DNA from: Thermoproteota archaeon
Lineage (GTDB): Archaea; Thermoproteota; Thermoprotei_A; Sulfolobales; NBVN01
Direction of reading: 5' to 3'
Assembly: GCA_030550455.1 (NCBI GenBank)
Contig: JAUQPH010000004.1
Location: 62,001 to 126,000, forward strand
DNA: 64,000 nucleotides
The notes under the pieces are model-generated. The model worked only from the letters and a program-made list of their open reading frames with translations, was not told the DNA's origin and searched no databases. A program made the translations under genes and the position numbers. This document shows positions 35,623-45,051 of this stretch, piece by piece. The number at the start of each line of letters is the position of its first letter. Position 1 is the stretch's first letter.

Positions 35623-37482
35623 CTAACGATGGCGAACACTCTCGCTATAGTTTCCCCTCATTGTGAGTAGAGTAGCAGTATCGAAGTGACCCAAGAGAGG
35701 TTCAGATGTCTTAAGTATAGTATATCCGGTTCTAACAACGTGAGACTTGACGAGAGCTACTCGATCTGGTGCTAGCTCGAGTATTCTAGCGTACTCGTTG
35801 GGTATGTCCAGCATTTCGAGATACTCCTTCTCACTTCTAAAAACCACCTTCGTGTTTGCTAGCTGTATCACGATTCTGTGTACGTCTTTGGGTGAGTGAG
35901 TACTGAAGACTATTCCCATACCTCTAGACCTACCTAACCTAGCTATTCTCGATATGAAGTCGGCTAGTAATTCTACTTCTTCTGCTGAAGTACCCTCAGA
36001 CGGGAAGAACCTATGGGACTCGTCAAGTACTACGACAGCCGGTCTCGTAGTAGGACCTCCGGACTTCTTCCACTCGTATAAACTCCTTAGGACTTCGTAA
36101 GCTATCAAATTAGCGATTAGGAAGTGTAACCCTCGAGAGACAGCGTAGTCGAGGTCTAAAACTATTGGGCTATAAAGCACGTTACTGAGGAGGTCGGGGC
36201 TTGGAATACCTACTCGAACACCGTTTAAGCTTACGTCAACGCACTCGGAGCTAGCTATGAAACTTACTGCTCTCTCTATACTATCAAACGTGCTTCGGTG
36301 TATCTTTAGTGTCCTCTCTATATCTCTTCTCCTCTCTGCTAGAGCAGCCGATAGATGTGTGAAATTGGATACCTGCCCAATCTCTTGTTCGATGTAGTCG
36401 ATGACGTGGTGTAGGTATATCTTAGCTTGCCTCGAAAAAATCGGGAGCGCATCTAGGTGCTCAAATAACTGCGTGTAGCTAAGGGCAACTGGGACAACGT
36501 CTATCTTGACCTCACCCCAATCACCCAGCCTGACGAGAGCCTCAGCCATTATTTGTCCAGAGCTTTTGGTAACGGTTACGGCTACTTCCGGGTTGATACC
36601 GTGATATACTCTCGCAATAGCTGAAAGTCTCTCCTCTATGTAGTCTACAACAGCTCTCGAGAAGTCTCTAGTTGTGCGATTGACCGGTAGGAGAATCGTC
36701 ATCTTATCGAGTTTCTTCAGAGAGCCTTTAGAGGTAGCTAAGTACACTTTAGAATCAGCTGGTTCAGCAGTAGGTGGCAGAGCTATTTGTGCGTAATCCC
36801 CAGCAGCATCCACTACCAGTACTAAAACCTCGGGGTAGTGATTAACCAAATACCACACTAAGTTCTTAACGAACGTCGTCTTTCCGGACCCGGTAGTCCC
36901 TATGACTAAGACGTGTTTGAATACCTCCTTGAGGGGAAGTTTAACGGGTATATCTCCACCGGCAATCGGTGTAGAGCCTGTGTGTAAGTGTCCCAAAACT
37001 ATGCCGTCTTCCGGGAGCCCGACTACTCTCGATACGAGCCCAGTGTTGCGAGGTAGTACTACGGGTGACTGAGGTTCGACCGGTGACATATAGGGCAAAC
37101 CGCTCTCATCTAAGAGCGGGATCGTTTCTATTACTATGGGAGCGAGTAAGCCTTCCGGGGATACTCCTAAGCTAACTGATAGAGGAGTTTGAAGGTCTGA
37201 GGCCACGTCAGACCTCTTTATTGATGTGACTCTAAGCCCCACGGCTTTTACTGTTCTAATGTCGACGGCTACTAAGAGGTTTCCTACGTCGAAGGCGTTT
37301 GTATACTCGTAGTACACCTGAGGCGCTACCTCAACGTACACCCTGCTGAAGCTATCCGAAGAAGATGAGAGAGCTCTCCTACTCACGTACCCTACTACTA
37401 TCCCTAGCTCTTTAGCCTTAGAGTACGCATCAGATATGAGGGAGGATATCCTGCTTACTGGGCTACCCATATGTAAGCTCAC
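35623..37482 (-). CDS. Second HerA-like DNA translocase (HerA2)
   Basis: 619 residues of the HerA/VirB4-like (DUF87) ATPase family. Walker A VIGTTGSGKTTFVKNL near residue 192, Walker B VVVLDESHRFFPSEG near residue 480, then ARLGRSRGMGIVFSTHSP, the sensor and arginine-finger region. N-terminal HAS-like region about 20-130. A roughly 150-residue insertion between the Walker motifs makes it larger than the first HerA. Its start overlaps the 3' end of a NurA-type gene by 20 bases. It is a second HerA-NurA module without Mre11-Rad50. Confidence 0.85.
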   Translation of the reverse strand: MSLHMGSPVSRISSLISDAYSKAKELGIVVGYVSRRALSSSSDSFSRVYVEVAPQVYYEYTNAFDVGNLLVAVDIRTVKAVGLRVTSIKRSDVASDLQTPLSVSLGVSPEGLLAPIVIETIPLLDESGLPYMSPVEPQSPVVLPRNTGLVSRVVGLPEDGIVLGHLHTGSTPIAGGDIPVKLPLKEVFKHVLVIGTTGSGKTTFVKNLVWYLVNHYPEVLVLVVDAAGDYAQIALPPTAEPADSKVYLATSKGSLKKLDKMTILLPVNRTTRDFSRAVVDYIEERLSAIARVYHGINPEVAVTVTKSSGQIMAEALVRLGDWGEVKIDVVPVALSYTQLFEHLDALPIFSRQAKIYLHHVIDYIEQEIGQVSNFTHLSAALAERRRDIERTLKIHRSTFDSIERAVSFIASSECVDVSLNGVRVGIPSPDLLSNVLYSPIVLDLDYAVSRGLHFLIANLIAYEVLRSLYEWKKSGGPTTRPAVVVLDESHRFFPSEGTSAEEVELLADFISRIARLGRSRGMGIVFSTHSPKDVHRIVIQLANTKVVFRSEKEYLEMLDIPNEYARILELAPDRVALVKSHVVRTGYTILKTSEPLLGHFDTATLLTMRGNYSESVRHR

Positions 37483-38491
37483 CTGGAAATACTGCTAAAA
37501 CACCCTTCGACTTCGCTGCTAGCTCCACTAGCTCTACCAACTTTTTCACTAAGCTCTTAGATACCCTATCCGCAACGTACAGCCCGTAGGGTACGGAGAG
37601 AGCTAAACTAGAGCAGGACGAGTAAACCATAGACAAGAGGTCCACAAGTTTTGATGACTCTAGCTGCTCCGTTACGGCACACGGTATCTCGACTCTACCT
37701 AGAGTATACGTGTACCCGATCCCCCCAGAAGTGATGTAGAAAGAGCAGACTTTAAGCTCGTTTTGAGCGGTTATAGGTCCCACAGCAATAGGCTTACCCT
37801 CATGAACAGACTCCCATGTCGGAATCTCAGTTCCAATCCTTTTGACAAAGCCTATCACAACCTTACCCTCGCTTATTGCTTTACTAATGTAGTGAGCTCT
37901 CTTACTGTTTAAGAGGGCTACTTCGTCCACCCAGTACCCGGGCTTAGGATAAGGTCTTAAAGTAGGAATCAGGGGTCCGTCAATAAGTACGTACTTAAGC
38001 CTGGATCCTACTGCGATACCGAGGCCGTATAGCTCTAAAGCTAGCCTAACGTCAGATTCGAGAATAGACGGCTCTAAGTGTGGATCTTCTTCATACGGAA
38101 TCCCGAGCTCAATGTATCTATCGGTTATCCCGCGAAATGGCTCTCTCAACCTCTTCAGCGACGATATAAAGGGCGGCCCCAGGTATGACTCGGCTGTAAT
38201 GGACGGGTAGACCGCTAGACCTGCTGGGGAGACTACCGATAATCCGGCTATGCCCACATAGTTACCCCCGATGTATAGGGTAGCTGAAGCAGCATCTACT
38301 GCCACAGAGTTAGTAATGAGGTCTGAGTAGTCAACGCTCTTCAGAGTTAGTACCTTAATACCGTCGCTCCCCGCTTCATCTATTTGCTTAAGACTGACTC
38401 CACTTTTAGTAATGCTTGCCTCAACTAATTCCTCTAAGAGCTTTACTAGCGTTATTTCCCCATGCCAGTTACTTAACTGGATTAATAACAC
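37463..38491 (-). CDS. Second NurA-domain nuclease (NurA2)
   Basis: 342 residues. NurA motifs: NSVAVDAASATLYIGGNYVG near residue 63 (first catalytic Asp) and LKYVLIDGPLIP near residue 168 (second Asp), with Glu-rich helices between. Overlaps the second HerA gene by 20 bases, so the products are probably coupled as a nuclease-translocase pair. Clearly diverged from the NurA at 16319. Confidence 0.8.
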   Translation of the reverse strand: MLLIQLSNWHGEITLVKLLEELVEASITKSGVSLKQIDEAGSDGIKVLTLKSVDYSDLITNSVAVDAASATLYIGGNYVGIAGLSVVSPAGLAVYPSITAESYLGPPFISSLKRLREPFRGITDRYIELGIPYEEDPHLEPSILESDVRLALELYGLGIAVGSRLKYVLIDGPLIPTLRPYPKPGYWVDEVALLNSKRAHYISKAISEGKVVIGFVKRIGTEIPTWESVHEGKPIAVGPITAQNELKVCSFYITSGGIGYTYTLGRVEIPCAVTEQLESSKLVDLLSMVYSSCSSLALSVPYGLYVADRVSKSLVKKLVELVELAAKSKGVLAVFPGELTYG

Positions 38492-38736
38492 CAGGTTCCA
38501 GGACTGACGAAACTAGGGGTTAGTAAAGTATCGATAAAGTCGATAAGGGTCTGCGATTTATTCATGGTTAGAAAAAAGTCGGAGCTAAATAAGTGGTAAT
38601 CCTATAACTTAAGGCCTAAAGACGTAGAATAACTAGAGGAGTAGCTACGACATCATCTCACTGTATTGCGTCATAGACTGTTTGGACCGCTCTATACCTA
38701 AACGAAGCATTCCTACCGCTTATACTCAGTATTAAA

Positions 38737-40455
38737 TTGGTGAAGCGAACAATACCGGGTGAAACGATAAAGTTAAACATAGTTTTTGTAGTTACTCTAG
38801 CCTTATTAGTACTGACTTCGTCACTTATCTTGTTGGTCTATTGGAGGCCTCCTGAGGCTCCCGAGAAGCAGAAAAGGATGGTCATAGAGCCCATATCTAC
38901 AGAGAGAGCACCAGAACCCCCTTCAACGGATCTTATGCCTCAGAAACTACCATGGATGTTGGAGAAGGGTACTGCAGGAACAGACTCTTTTTACGCTGGA
39001 GGTGTTCCGAGAAAGCCCGAGATAGCTCTCAAGGTCAACATATCTGCTAGTATCTCCGGAAAACTAGCTGAAGCCCTTGTCGAAGGCGATAAAGTGTTCT
39101 TAGCAGACAGCCAAGGGGTATATGCGTTAAACAAGGACGATGGAAACTTTGTATGGGGTGTTGAAGTATACTCTGATGATCTAGCACATAGGGCTATGCA
39201 AGGTCCCAACACTACAATCAAGTGGAAAGCTCTTGGACTCTGGAGGTTCGTAAAAACCTACGGCATCGGGAAATACTTATACGTAGCTACGTCATCTTAT
39301 CTTGACCTAGGTGATGCCTACCTTCTGGCAATAGATAAAGATAACGGTGAGCTTATATGGAAAGTGAGGTTAGAATCTGAAGAAGGAGCTTCCTCCAAGT
39401 CTTCAGTAACATCAAATCTCTTGGTGATCGATGGAAAAGTTTTTGTTGGGAGTGTTGGTCCCGAAGGATACGTTTTCGCTGTTAGCGAGGGTGGGGAGCT
39501 CTTGTGGCGTGAAAAGATAGGGGGAAATGTTAGAGGGTTGACTTACGGAGAGGGTATGTTGTTTGCGACATCTGAGTATAGGAAAAAGCTTTATGCCTTC
39601 AACCCGGTGAGTGGGAGGCCTCTTTGGATTTATGAGCACGACGCTGAGCTGATGACTCCATCTTATGGAGGAGGGAGAGTAGTTACTGTGGACTCCCTCG
39701 GTAGAATTCTGGCTATCTCCACCAACGGAGAACTTCTTTGGAAAAAGCACCTTGGGATAGGGGGAGATGTTGATACAAATTCCTACATAGCGTTAAGCAG
39801 TAACTACATATACTCTGTTAGAAGCCTCGGTGAAAGACCCAGAAACCTTTACGTGCTCGACTTCGATGGAGGCATTGTTGGAAACTTCACTCTAGGTGTC
39901 GATGAAGACGGAGGTAGACCAGCTTCATCTCGAGACCTCGTAGTTCTTCCGGTGCTAAAGAAGGGCGGTGAGAGCAAGGTTTACTTACTGTGGAGAGGCT
40001 TTCATAAGCTAAGTGAATACCACTTTAGCGAGTGCGGTAGTAGTGGCTGGATGCCCAAGGTCAGTATCGCTTATGGTGAAATACTCGTAGTTGCGTGTCC
40101 AAGCACTCTATACAGACTAACCGACGTAGTAAAGCCGACGATAGATAATATCGAGATCTCTTACAATGAGACCTTAATCATTAAGGTCAAAGCCTACGAC
40201 GAGCAGAGTGCTTTACACAAAGTCTTACTCGTTTACAGCACAAACAACTCCCCGTGGAACTATAAGGAAATGGATATCGCAAGAAGGTACTTGATGGAGC
40301 CAATTGGAGGATATGGCTTGAGGGAAGAGCTTTATATTACTGAAGTGTCGATAGAGGTCGGCAGAGTAGAGTTTTACGTGATCGCTATAGATAACGTAGG
40401 AAACTACCAAGTAACGAACGTCTACGGATATAGAGCTTTCTATCTGGAGACATAA
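38737..40455 (+). CDS. PQQ-type beta-propeller surface protein
   Basis: 572 residues with an N-terminal signal anchor (about 12-34) and then repeated beta-propeller blades of the PQQ/Trp-docking type: ALNKDDGNFVWGVEV, AIDKDNGELIWKVRL, AVSEGGELLWREKI, AFNPVSGRPLWIYEH, AISTNGELLWKKHL. The last 120 residues look like an Ig-like domain. Probably faces the outside of the cell as a scaffold; no catalytic residues visible. GTG start. Confidence 0.82.
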   Translation: MVKRTIPGETIKLNIVFVVTLALLVLTSSLILLVYWRPPEAPEKQKRMVIEPISTERAPEPPSTDLMPQKLPWMLEKGTAGTDSFYAGGVPRKPEIALKVNISASISGKLAEALVEGDKVFLADSQGVYALNKDDGNFVWGVEVYSDDLAHRAMQGPNTTIKWKALGLWRFVKTYGIGKYLYVATSSYLDLGDAYLLAIDKDNGELIWKVRLESEEGASSKSSVTSNLLVIDGKVFVGSVGPEGYVFAVSEGGELLWREKIGGNVRGLTYGEGMLFATSEYRKKLYAFNPVSGRPLWIYEHDAELMTPSYGGGRVVTVDSLGRILAISTNGELLWKKHLGIGGDVDTNSYIALSSNYIYSVRSLGERPRNLYVLDFDGGIVGNFTLGVDEDGGRPASSRDLVVLPVLKKGGESKVYLLWRGFHKLSEYHFSECGSSGWMPKVSIAYGEILVVACPSTLYRLTDVVKPTIDNIEISYNETLIIKVKAYDEQSALHKVLLVYSTNNSPWNYKEMDIARRYLMEPIGGYGLREELYITEVSIEVGRVEFYVIAIDNVGNYQVTNVYGYRAFYLET

Positions 40456-40724
40456 TCCAGTAAGCTTAATCTCATTTTACGTGAAGCGCTATAGGGTTCG
40501 TTTACTGTCAAGCAGTTCTGAACAGTTCTCTATTCTCTAACTTAGTAGTTCGAAATCCGGTAGTGAGTTGAGCATCCAGCATGTGACGACTCTCCATAGT
40601 GTTAGTTGAATACTCTAAACTCTTGTCCGGTGGTTCCTCAGAGTTTTCTCGATTTAAGAGAGACCACGGTTAGTTAGTTCTTGACGTATCTTAGAGCTGA
40701 GGTCTCTGAGAACATATAATTACA

Positions 40725-41552
40725 TTACTTGGAGTAGTGAGCGCAGTCTACGTGTATGTAGTAGTCTTCTACCTTAACGAACTCTTCTGCTGGTCCTGGG
40801 GGGTTTAAGTACTTAGTGCAGTCAGGGATTCCGGCGTTTTTGAATGCTCTATGCCTGTTTACACAGCTTTCACACTTACCGCAGTGGTACTTTTCCGACT
40901 GGTAGCAACTCCAGGTTCTATAAACTAGGTCTCCAAGGATGGAGTAGCATTTAGCTAGGTTTTCATGCTTTTTCAGGTTCTCACGGCTAGGGCTCCATAT
41001 CTCGAGCTTTCTACTATTTCGAAAGTGGCATATCCTAATAGAGGTTTCGAGAGACTCTATGCATTCGGGACTACAGTCCGGGTACTTAGGCTCCCAGCTA
41101 TCGCCTCTCGGAGCTACGTCATCGTATTGGGCACCATACACAACGTATATTCTCTCCCCACCGTACTCCTTTAAAACAGTGTAAGCATAAGCCGATGCTA
41201 TAGCTAGCATCACAACGTTTCTCACGGGGACTACTACTGACGGTGTATAGCTTTCTTCAACGAGTACTCGGTCATCTGTTAACTGCGTGCCTCTCCAGAG
41301 GTCCTTCATGAAGGATATGTCGACGACTCTATGCTCGACAACCTCTCCCCAACCTCTAGCTTTTGCTGTTTCCCCTAGGCTTGAGAGGACGGACTTGAGG
41401 GCGTCTACTTCAGCCAAACCTTTCTGCCCATAGACAAACGTTAAAGCATGAATTCGGCACCCTCTCGCTAGCCACTGAGCCATGTAGCACGTGCTATCTA
41501 TGCCACCGGAGACTACAGCGACTACTCTACACACATCCATCTCCCCAAACAA
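40725..41552 (-). CDS. queC: 7-cyano-7-deazaguanine synthase, QueC family
   Basis: 275 residues. PP-loop [17 protein letters not shown] near residue 11 for ATP, and the zinc site [26 protein letters not shown] (four cysteines) near the C-terminus, with [14 protein letters not shown] between. Makes preQ0 from carboxydeazaguanine, the precursor of archaeosine in tRNA by family knowledge. The middle insert [16 protein letters not shown] keeps the DCxPExI motif of QueC. Confidence 0.88.
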   Translation of the reverse strand: MFGEMDVCRVVAVVSGGIDSTCYMAQWLARGCRIHALTFVYGQKGLAEVDALKSVLSSLGETAKARGWGEVVEHRVVDISFMKDLWRGTQLTDDRVLVEESYTPSVVVPVRNVVMLAIASAYAYTVLKEYGGERIYVVYGAQYDDVAPRGDSWEPKYPDCSPECIESLETSIRICHFRNSRKLEIWSPSRENLKKHENLAKCYSILGDLVYRTWSCYQSEKYHCGKCESCVNRHRAFKNAGIPDCTKYLNPPGPAEEFVKVEDYYIHVDCAHYSK

Positions 41553-42119
41553 CCTGAACTAAGGTTAAAAAACAGAACCCTAGGCTCGAGTATCTAAGTG
41601 TTCCCATTAAACAAGCATGAATTAAGCCTACTGCTATCACTAACCAGCTTCCCTCACACTGAAGAAATGAGAGAAACTGAAGAAGACATAACGAGAGTTA
41701 GTCAGGTAGGTTAAGTGCTCCTCAGAGAGGTTCTTACCCGTTAATGACTTAGAGAGCCTTAACTTTGGTAGTAAATGGACTACTAGGACCTCTAGTAGGC
41801 ACCATGCCGGCTCTCGAGGAATACGAAAAGGTAGGACCCGATAAGGTAGGGATAGTCTTAGAGCTCCCTAAAATAATTAACTTAGGGGCAAACGAATACG
41901 TATTGAAACTAAAGCTTTACGAAGTATATGGAAGCTGAGGTGCTTAACGGCTGAAGCACCTCCAGTTTAGAGAGTACCAGCTTAATAGCTAAAGCCCCTT
42001 ATACTGGTAGGGAGATAATAATAGGGGAGCAGTATCACTCCCTCAAGGTAGATGAAGTAATTCGAAGGCTTAACACCAGTATAGAGCTTGGTTTACCGGA
42101 CGAAGAAGCCAAGAAGAGG
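41553..42119. other. Intergenic/5' region of the P-type ATPase
   Basis: Holds a possible small ORF (41765-41938) and, at 42012-42119, in-frame codons that belong to the N-terminus of the downstream ATPase but lack a standard start codon. TATA-like TTAATAGCTA lies near 41982-41991. Confidence 0.5.
41765..41938 (+). CDS. Possible small ORF of 57 aa
   Basis: TTG start, product begins MVVNGLLGPLVGTMPALEEY and continues with a charged, soluble-looking tail ending KLYEVYGS. Composition is protein-like but I recognise no family, and no ribosome-binding site stands out. It could be a relic of a larger gene. Confidence 0.25.
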   Translation: MVVNGLLGPLVGTMPALEEYEKVGPDKVGIVLELPKIINLGANEYVLKLKLYEVYGS

Positions 42120-44690
42120 TTGCGTGAGTTTGGGAGGAACGTTATTGAGGTAAGAAGAGTAAGCCCCTTAAGAATGCTTTTGAGGCAGTTTTCAAACTTC
42201 CTCATAGGTATACTGCTAGTTGCAACAGCTATATCAGCAGTTCTCGGCGAAGTAGTAGATGCTATCGCCATAGGGATCATAGTAGTTGTAATGGGTGTTA
42301 TGGGTTTTGCTCAAGAGTATAAGGCCGAGAGGATTATGGAGACCCTCAGGCAGTTTGCTATCCCTAAGAGCAAAGTTTTAAGAAGTGGGAGAATAGTTGA
42401 GGTAGACTCTGCCGAGGTCGTGCCGGGAGACGTAGTTATCTTGAGGGAAGGAGACCTAGTACCAGCAGACGGGAGGTTAGTAGAAGCAGAGGACCTCGAG
42501 GTAGATGAGTCTCCTCTGACCGGCGAGTCGACACCGGTGGAGAAGTCTCCTGATGTCGTGCTACCTCCTGAGACGCCGGTTAGCGATAGAGTAAACATGG
42601 TATTTCGCGGGACGATGGTTGTTCGCGGTAGAGGTAAGGCAGTTGTCACAGCTACCGGGATGAGTACTGAGTTAGGTAAAATAGCTAGGGCTGTATCTGA
42701 GGTTAAAGAGGAGAGGACTCCACTGGAGAGAGAGTTAGACAGATTTGGTAAGAGGATAGGAGTTGTGATACTCGTTATAGCTGGAATAGTATTCGCAACA
42801 TCCGTGTTTGAAGGGTACTTAGATATTCTCGAGTCGTTTATGACCGCAGTAGCTCTAGCAGTAGCAGCCATACCGGAGGGACTGCCGGCAATAGCTACGG
42901 CAGTACTCGCTATTGGAGCCCATAGAATGGCCGAAAAGAACGCTCTAGTGAGAAGGCTTGCTGCTGTAGAAGCACTAGGTTCAGTAGACGTTATATGTAG
43001 CGATAAAACAGGTACGATAACTAAGGGCGAGATGGCTGTTAAAGTTGTTAAGCTACTCAATTCAACTTACGAAGTCCGCGAGCACCTGAAGGGCGGCAGA
43101 GTAGATCTAGTGCTAGTAGGTGGAGAGAAAGCCGATGACACGTTGAAAAAGCTTCTGAAGTTCTTGGTGGTACATACGGCTCCTGATGTTGAAGTAAAGC
43201 ATCAGAACGAAAAGATTGCCGCTAGAGGTCCACCAACAGAGGTCGCAGCAGCTGTACTAGCCCACAGAATCTTAGGAAGGGAAGGAGTAGATACGGCTTT
43301 CAAGGAGCTGGAGTTAGTCGACATCAACCCGTTTGACAGGTTTAGAAAGAGAAAGTCCACGGTCCATAGTTACGGAAACAGCTACTTAGTCATAGTGTCT
43401 GGGGCACCTGAAGTACTCCTCAAGAACTCTACGAAGATGTCCCTGTGTGGCGGTGAGGTCCCCCTTACTGAGGAATTATACGCAAGAACTATGAGGGAAA
43501 TTGACGAACTGGCTTCAGCTGGCTACAGGACTCTAGGAGTAGCCTACAGAGTCCTCACGGAGTACACAGAAGACTCAAACCCAGAGGATATCGAGAGAGA
43601 CCTCACCTTCTTAGGTGTTCTGGGGATCATCGACCCACCGAGAGAGGGTGTTAGGGAGGCTATTGAAGCTGCTAGGAGAGCCGGCATAAAGGTAGTAATG
43701 GTAACAGGCGACCACAAGCTAACTGCTACTGCTGTAGCCAGAATGGTTGGGATCGATGTGGACAGAGGACTAGTCGTCGAGGGCCGCGAGCTCGACTCCA
43801 TGAGTGACGAGGAGTTAGTGAAAATTGTTGACAGAGTTTCTGTGTTTGCTAGAGTGACTCCGGAGCACAAGGCCCGCATAGTGCGGGCGCTAAAGCGTAG
43901 AGGATATAGAGTTGCGATGACGGGTGATGGAGTTAATGACGCACCGGCCTTAAAAATGGCGGACGTAGGTGTTGCGATGGGCATTAAAGGAACAGATGTA
44001 GCTAAAGAAGTTTCGCAGCTAGTTCTACTAGACGACAACTTCGTGACGATAGTTGAGGCTATAAGAGAGGGGAGAACGATATTTGAGAACCTTAAGAAAC
44101 CGATCAACTACTTACTGACATGCAACTTCGGTGAAGTTACAGCTCTCTTCGGCTCTCAGCTTCTATTCTTACCACCTCCACTAAAGCCCATACACTTACT
44201 ATGGGTAAACGTAACGACAGACGCTCTTCCAGCTATCGCACTAGGCCTAGAGCCTGCCGAGCCGGACATAATGAGTAGACCCCCGAGATCGCCGAATGAA
44301 GGCTTTATAACTAAGAGAAAGATGGCTTACTACTTAGTGATGGGCTCTATAGTTGGAGGACTAACTCTCGCCATCTACTGGAGGTTTCTAGGAGTCTCCT
44401 ACGAGCTAGCGCAAACACTAGCTTTTACAGCCCTAGTAACCTCTGAGTTTGGAAGAGCTATTGTTTCGAGAAGTGAAAACACGCCAATATGGAGGATTCC
44501 ATGGAACAAGTGGATAGTGCCAGCACTACTGGGTTCACTAGTGCTTCAACTAATAGTCCTCTATACGCCACTATCTTCTGTATTCAAGGTAGTACCTATA
44601 CCTACCCATCTATGGCTTTACCTAGCTACCATACCGCCAATCATAGTGTTAGTAGATGAGACAAGAAAGCTACTTAGACTCAAGATATAG
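42120..44690 (+). CDS. P2-type Ca2+-transporting ATPase (N-terminus extends upstream)
   Basis: At least 856 residues. Motifs: DESPLTGEST (actuator TGES), VAAIPEGLPAIATAVLA (M4 PEGLP of Ca2+ pumps), CSDKTGTITKGEM (phosphorylated Asp), TGDGVNDAPALKMADVGVAMG (hinge). Ten TM helices are expected and visible as M1-M2, M3-M4 and six C-terminal. The TTG at 42120 is the first standard start, but upstream codons in the same frame read YHSLKVDEVIRRLNTSIELG, the usual N-terminal region of this family, back to 42012; only ATA codons (42015-42023) are available there. Pumps Ca2+ or a similar cation. Confidence 0.9.
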   Translation: MREFGRNVIEVRRVSPLRMLLRQFSNFLIGILLVATAISAVLGEVVDAIAIGIIVVVMGVMGFAQEYKAERIMETLRQFAIPKSKVLRSGRIVEVDSAEVVPGDVVILREGDLVPADGRLVEAEDLEVDESPLTGESTPVEKSPDVVLPPETPVSDRVNMVFRGTMVVRGRGKAVVTATGMSTELGKIARAVSEVKEERTPLERELDRFGKRIGVVILVIAGIVFATSVFEGYLDILESFMTAVALAVAAIPEGLPAIATAVLAIGAHRMAEKNALVRRLAAVEALGSVDVICSDKTGTITKGEMAVKVVKLLNSTYEVREHLKGGRVDLVLVGGEKADDTLKKLLKFLVVHTAPDVEVKHQNEKIAARGPPTEVAAAVLAHRILGREGVDTAFKELELVDINPFDRFRKRKSTVHSYGNSYLVIVSGAPEVLLKNSTKMSLCGGEVPLTEELYARTMREIDELASAGYRTLGVAYRVLTEYTEDSNPEDIERDLTFLGVLGIIDPPREGVREAIEAARRAGIKVVMVTGDHKLTATAVARMVGIDVDRGLVVEGRELDSMSDEELVKIVDRVSVFARVTPEHKARIVRALKRRGYRVAMTGDGVNDAPALKMADVGVAMGIKGTDVAKEVSQLVLLDDNFVTIVEAIREGRTIFENLKKPINYLLTCNFGEVTALFGSQLLFLPPPLKPIHLLWVNVTTDALPAIALGLEPAEPDIMSRPPRSPNEGFITKRKMAYYLVMGSIVGGLTLAIYWRFLGVSYELAQTLAFTALVTSEFGRAIVSRSENTPIWRIPWNKWIVPALLGSLVLQLIVLYTPLSSVFKVVPIPTHLWLYLATIPPIIVLVDETRKLLRLKI

Positions 44691-45051
44691 AATTGACCCT
44701 TCACTAAGTCGGTCTATAGCTATTCTCACCGGCTAATCTTTATGTAGCTTCAGAGCGGTTTAGAGTAGAACACACCTGTAAAGGACTCGCAACTGTTTTA
44801 GTGTATTAGGTCTAAAGGTTTTTGTAGTTTTTCGTGATAATGAGGAGAGATACTTCAAGCCACTTAAAGGTAGAGCTAGATGTGAGCTCCGCGCTGTTAG
44901 GCTCGAACAGTGCTCATGACCCCTGCGTAGAGTGGTTGGTAGCCTCAGTGAACCGCAGGGTGGGAGGCACAACCCACCCTAGGATAACCTACAAAAACCT
45001 AGAGCGGGAAACGGTATATCTGCTATAGCTAAGTATCTTACGGGCACAGAG
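44691..45051. other. Intergenic with family 2 repeat copy E
   Basis: No gene. Repeat copy E covers 44834-45011 and ends only about 40 bases before the start of the next gene, so the promoter of that gene may lie inside the repeat or in the short gap. Confidence 0.5.
44834..45011 (+). mobile_element. Dispersed repeat, family 2, copy E
   Basis: The plus strand encodes a short tail with SALLGSNSAHDPCVEW, which resembles the C-terminal tail of crenarchaeal TnpB-type proteins (pattern GSNxAHDPxVEW) and aligns with PLGSTATHE in the 260-bp family. The element end GAGCGGGAAA (45002-45011) is shared with copy D. It contains a hairpin at 44957-44980 (AGGGTGGG / CCCACCCT, 8-base loop). A decayed 3' end of an IS200/IS605-type element is the best reading. 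Confidence 0.6.

Noticed and set aside
44834-45028. 64-codon ORF as a normal gene
   Set aside because: It coincides with repeat copy E, has no ribosome-binding site and matches only the tail of a transposon-type protein.
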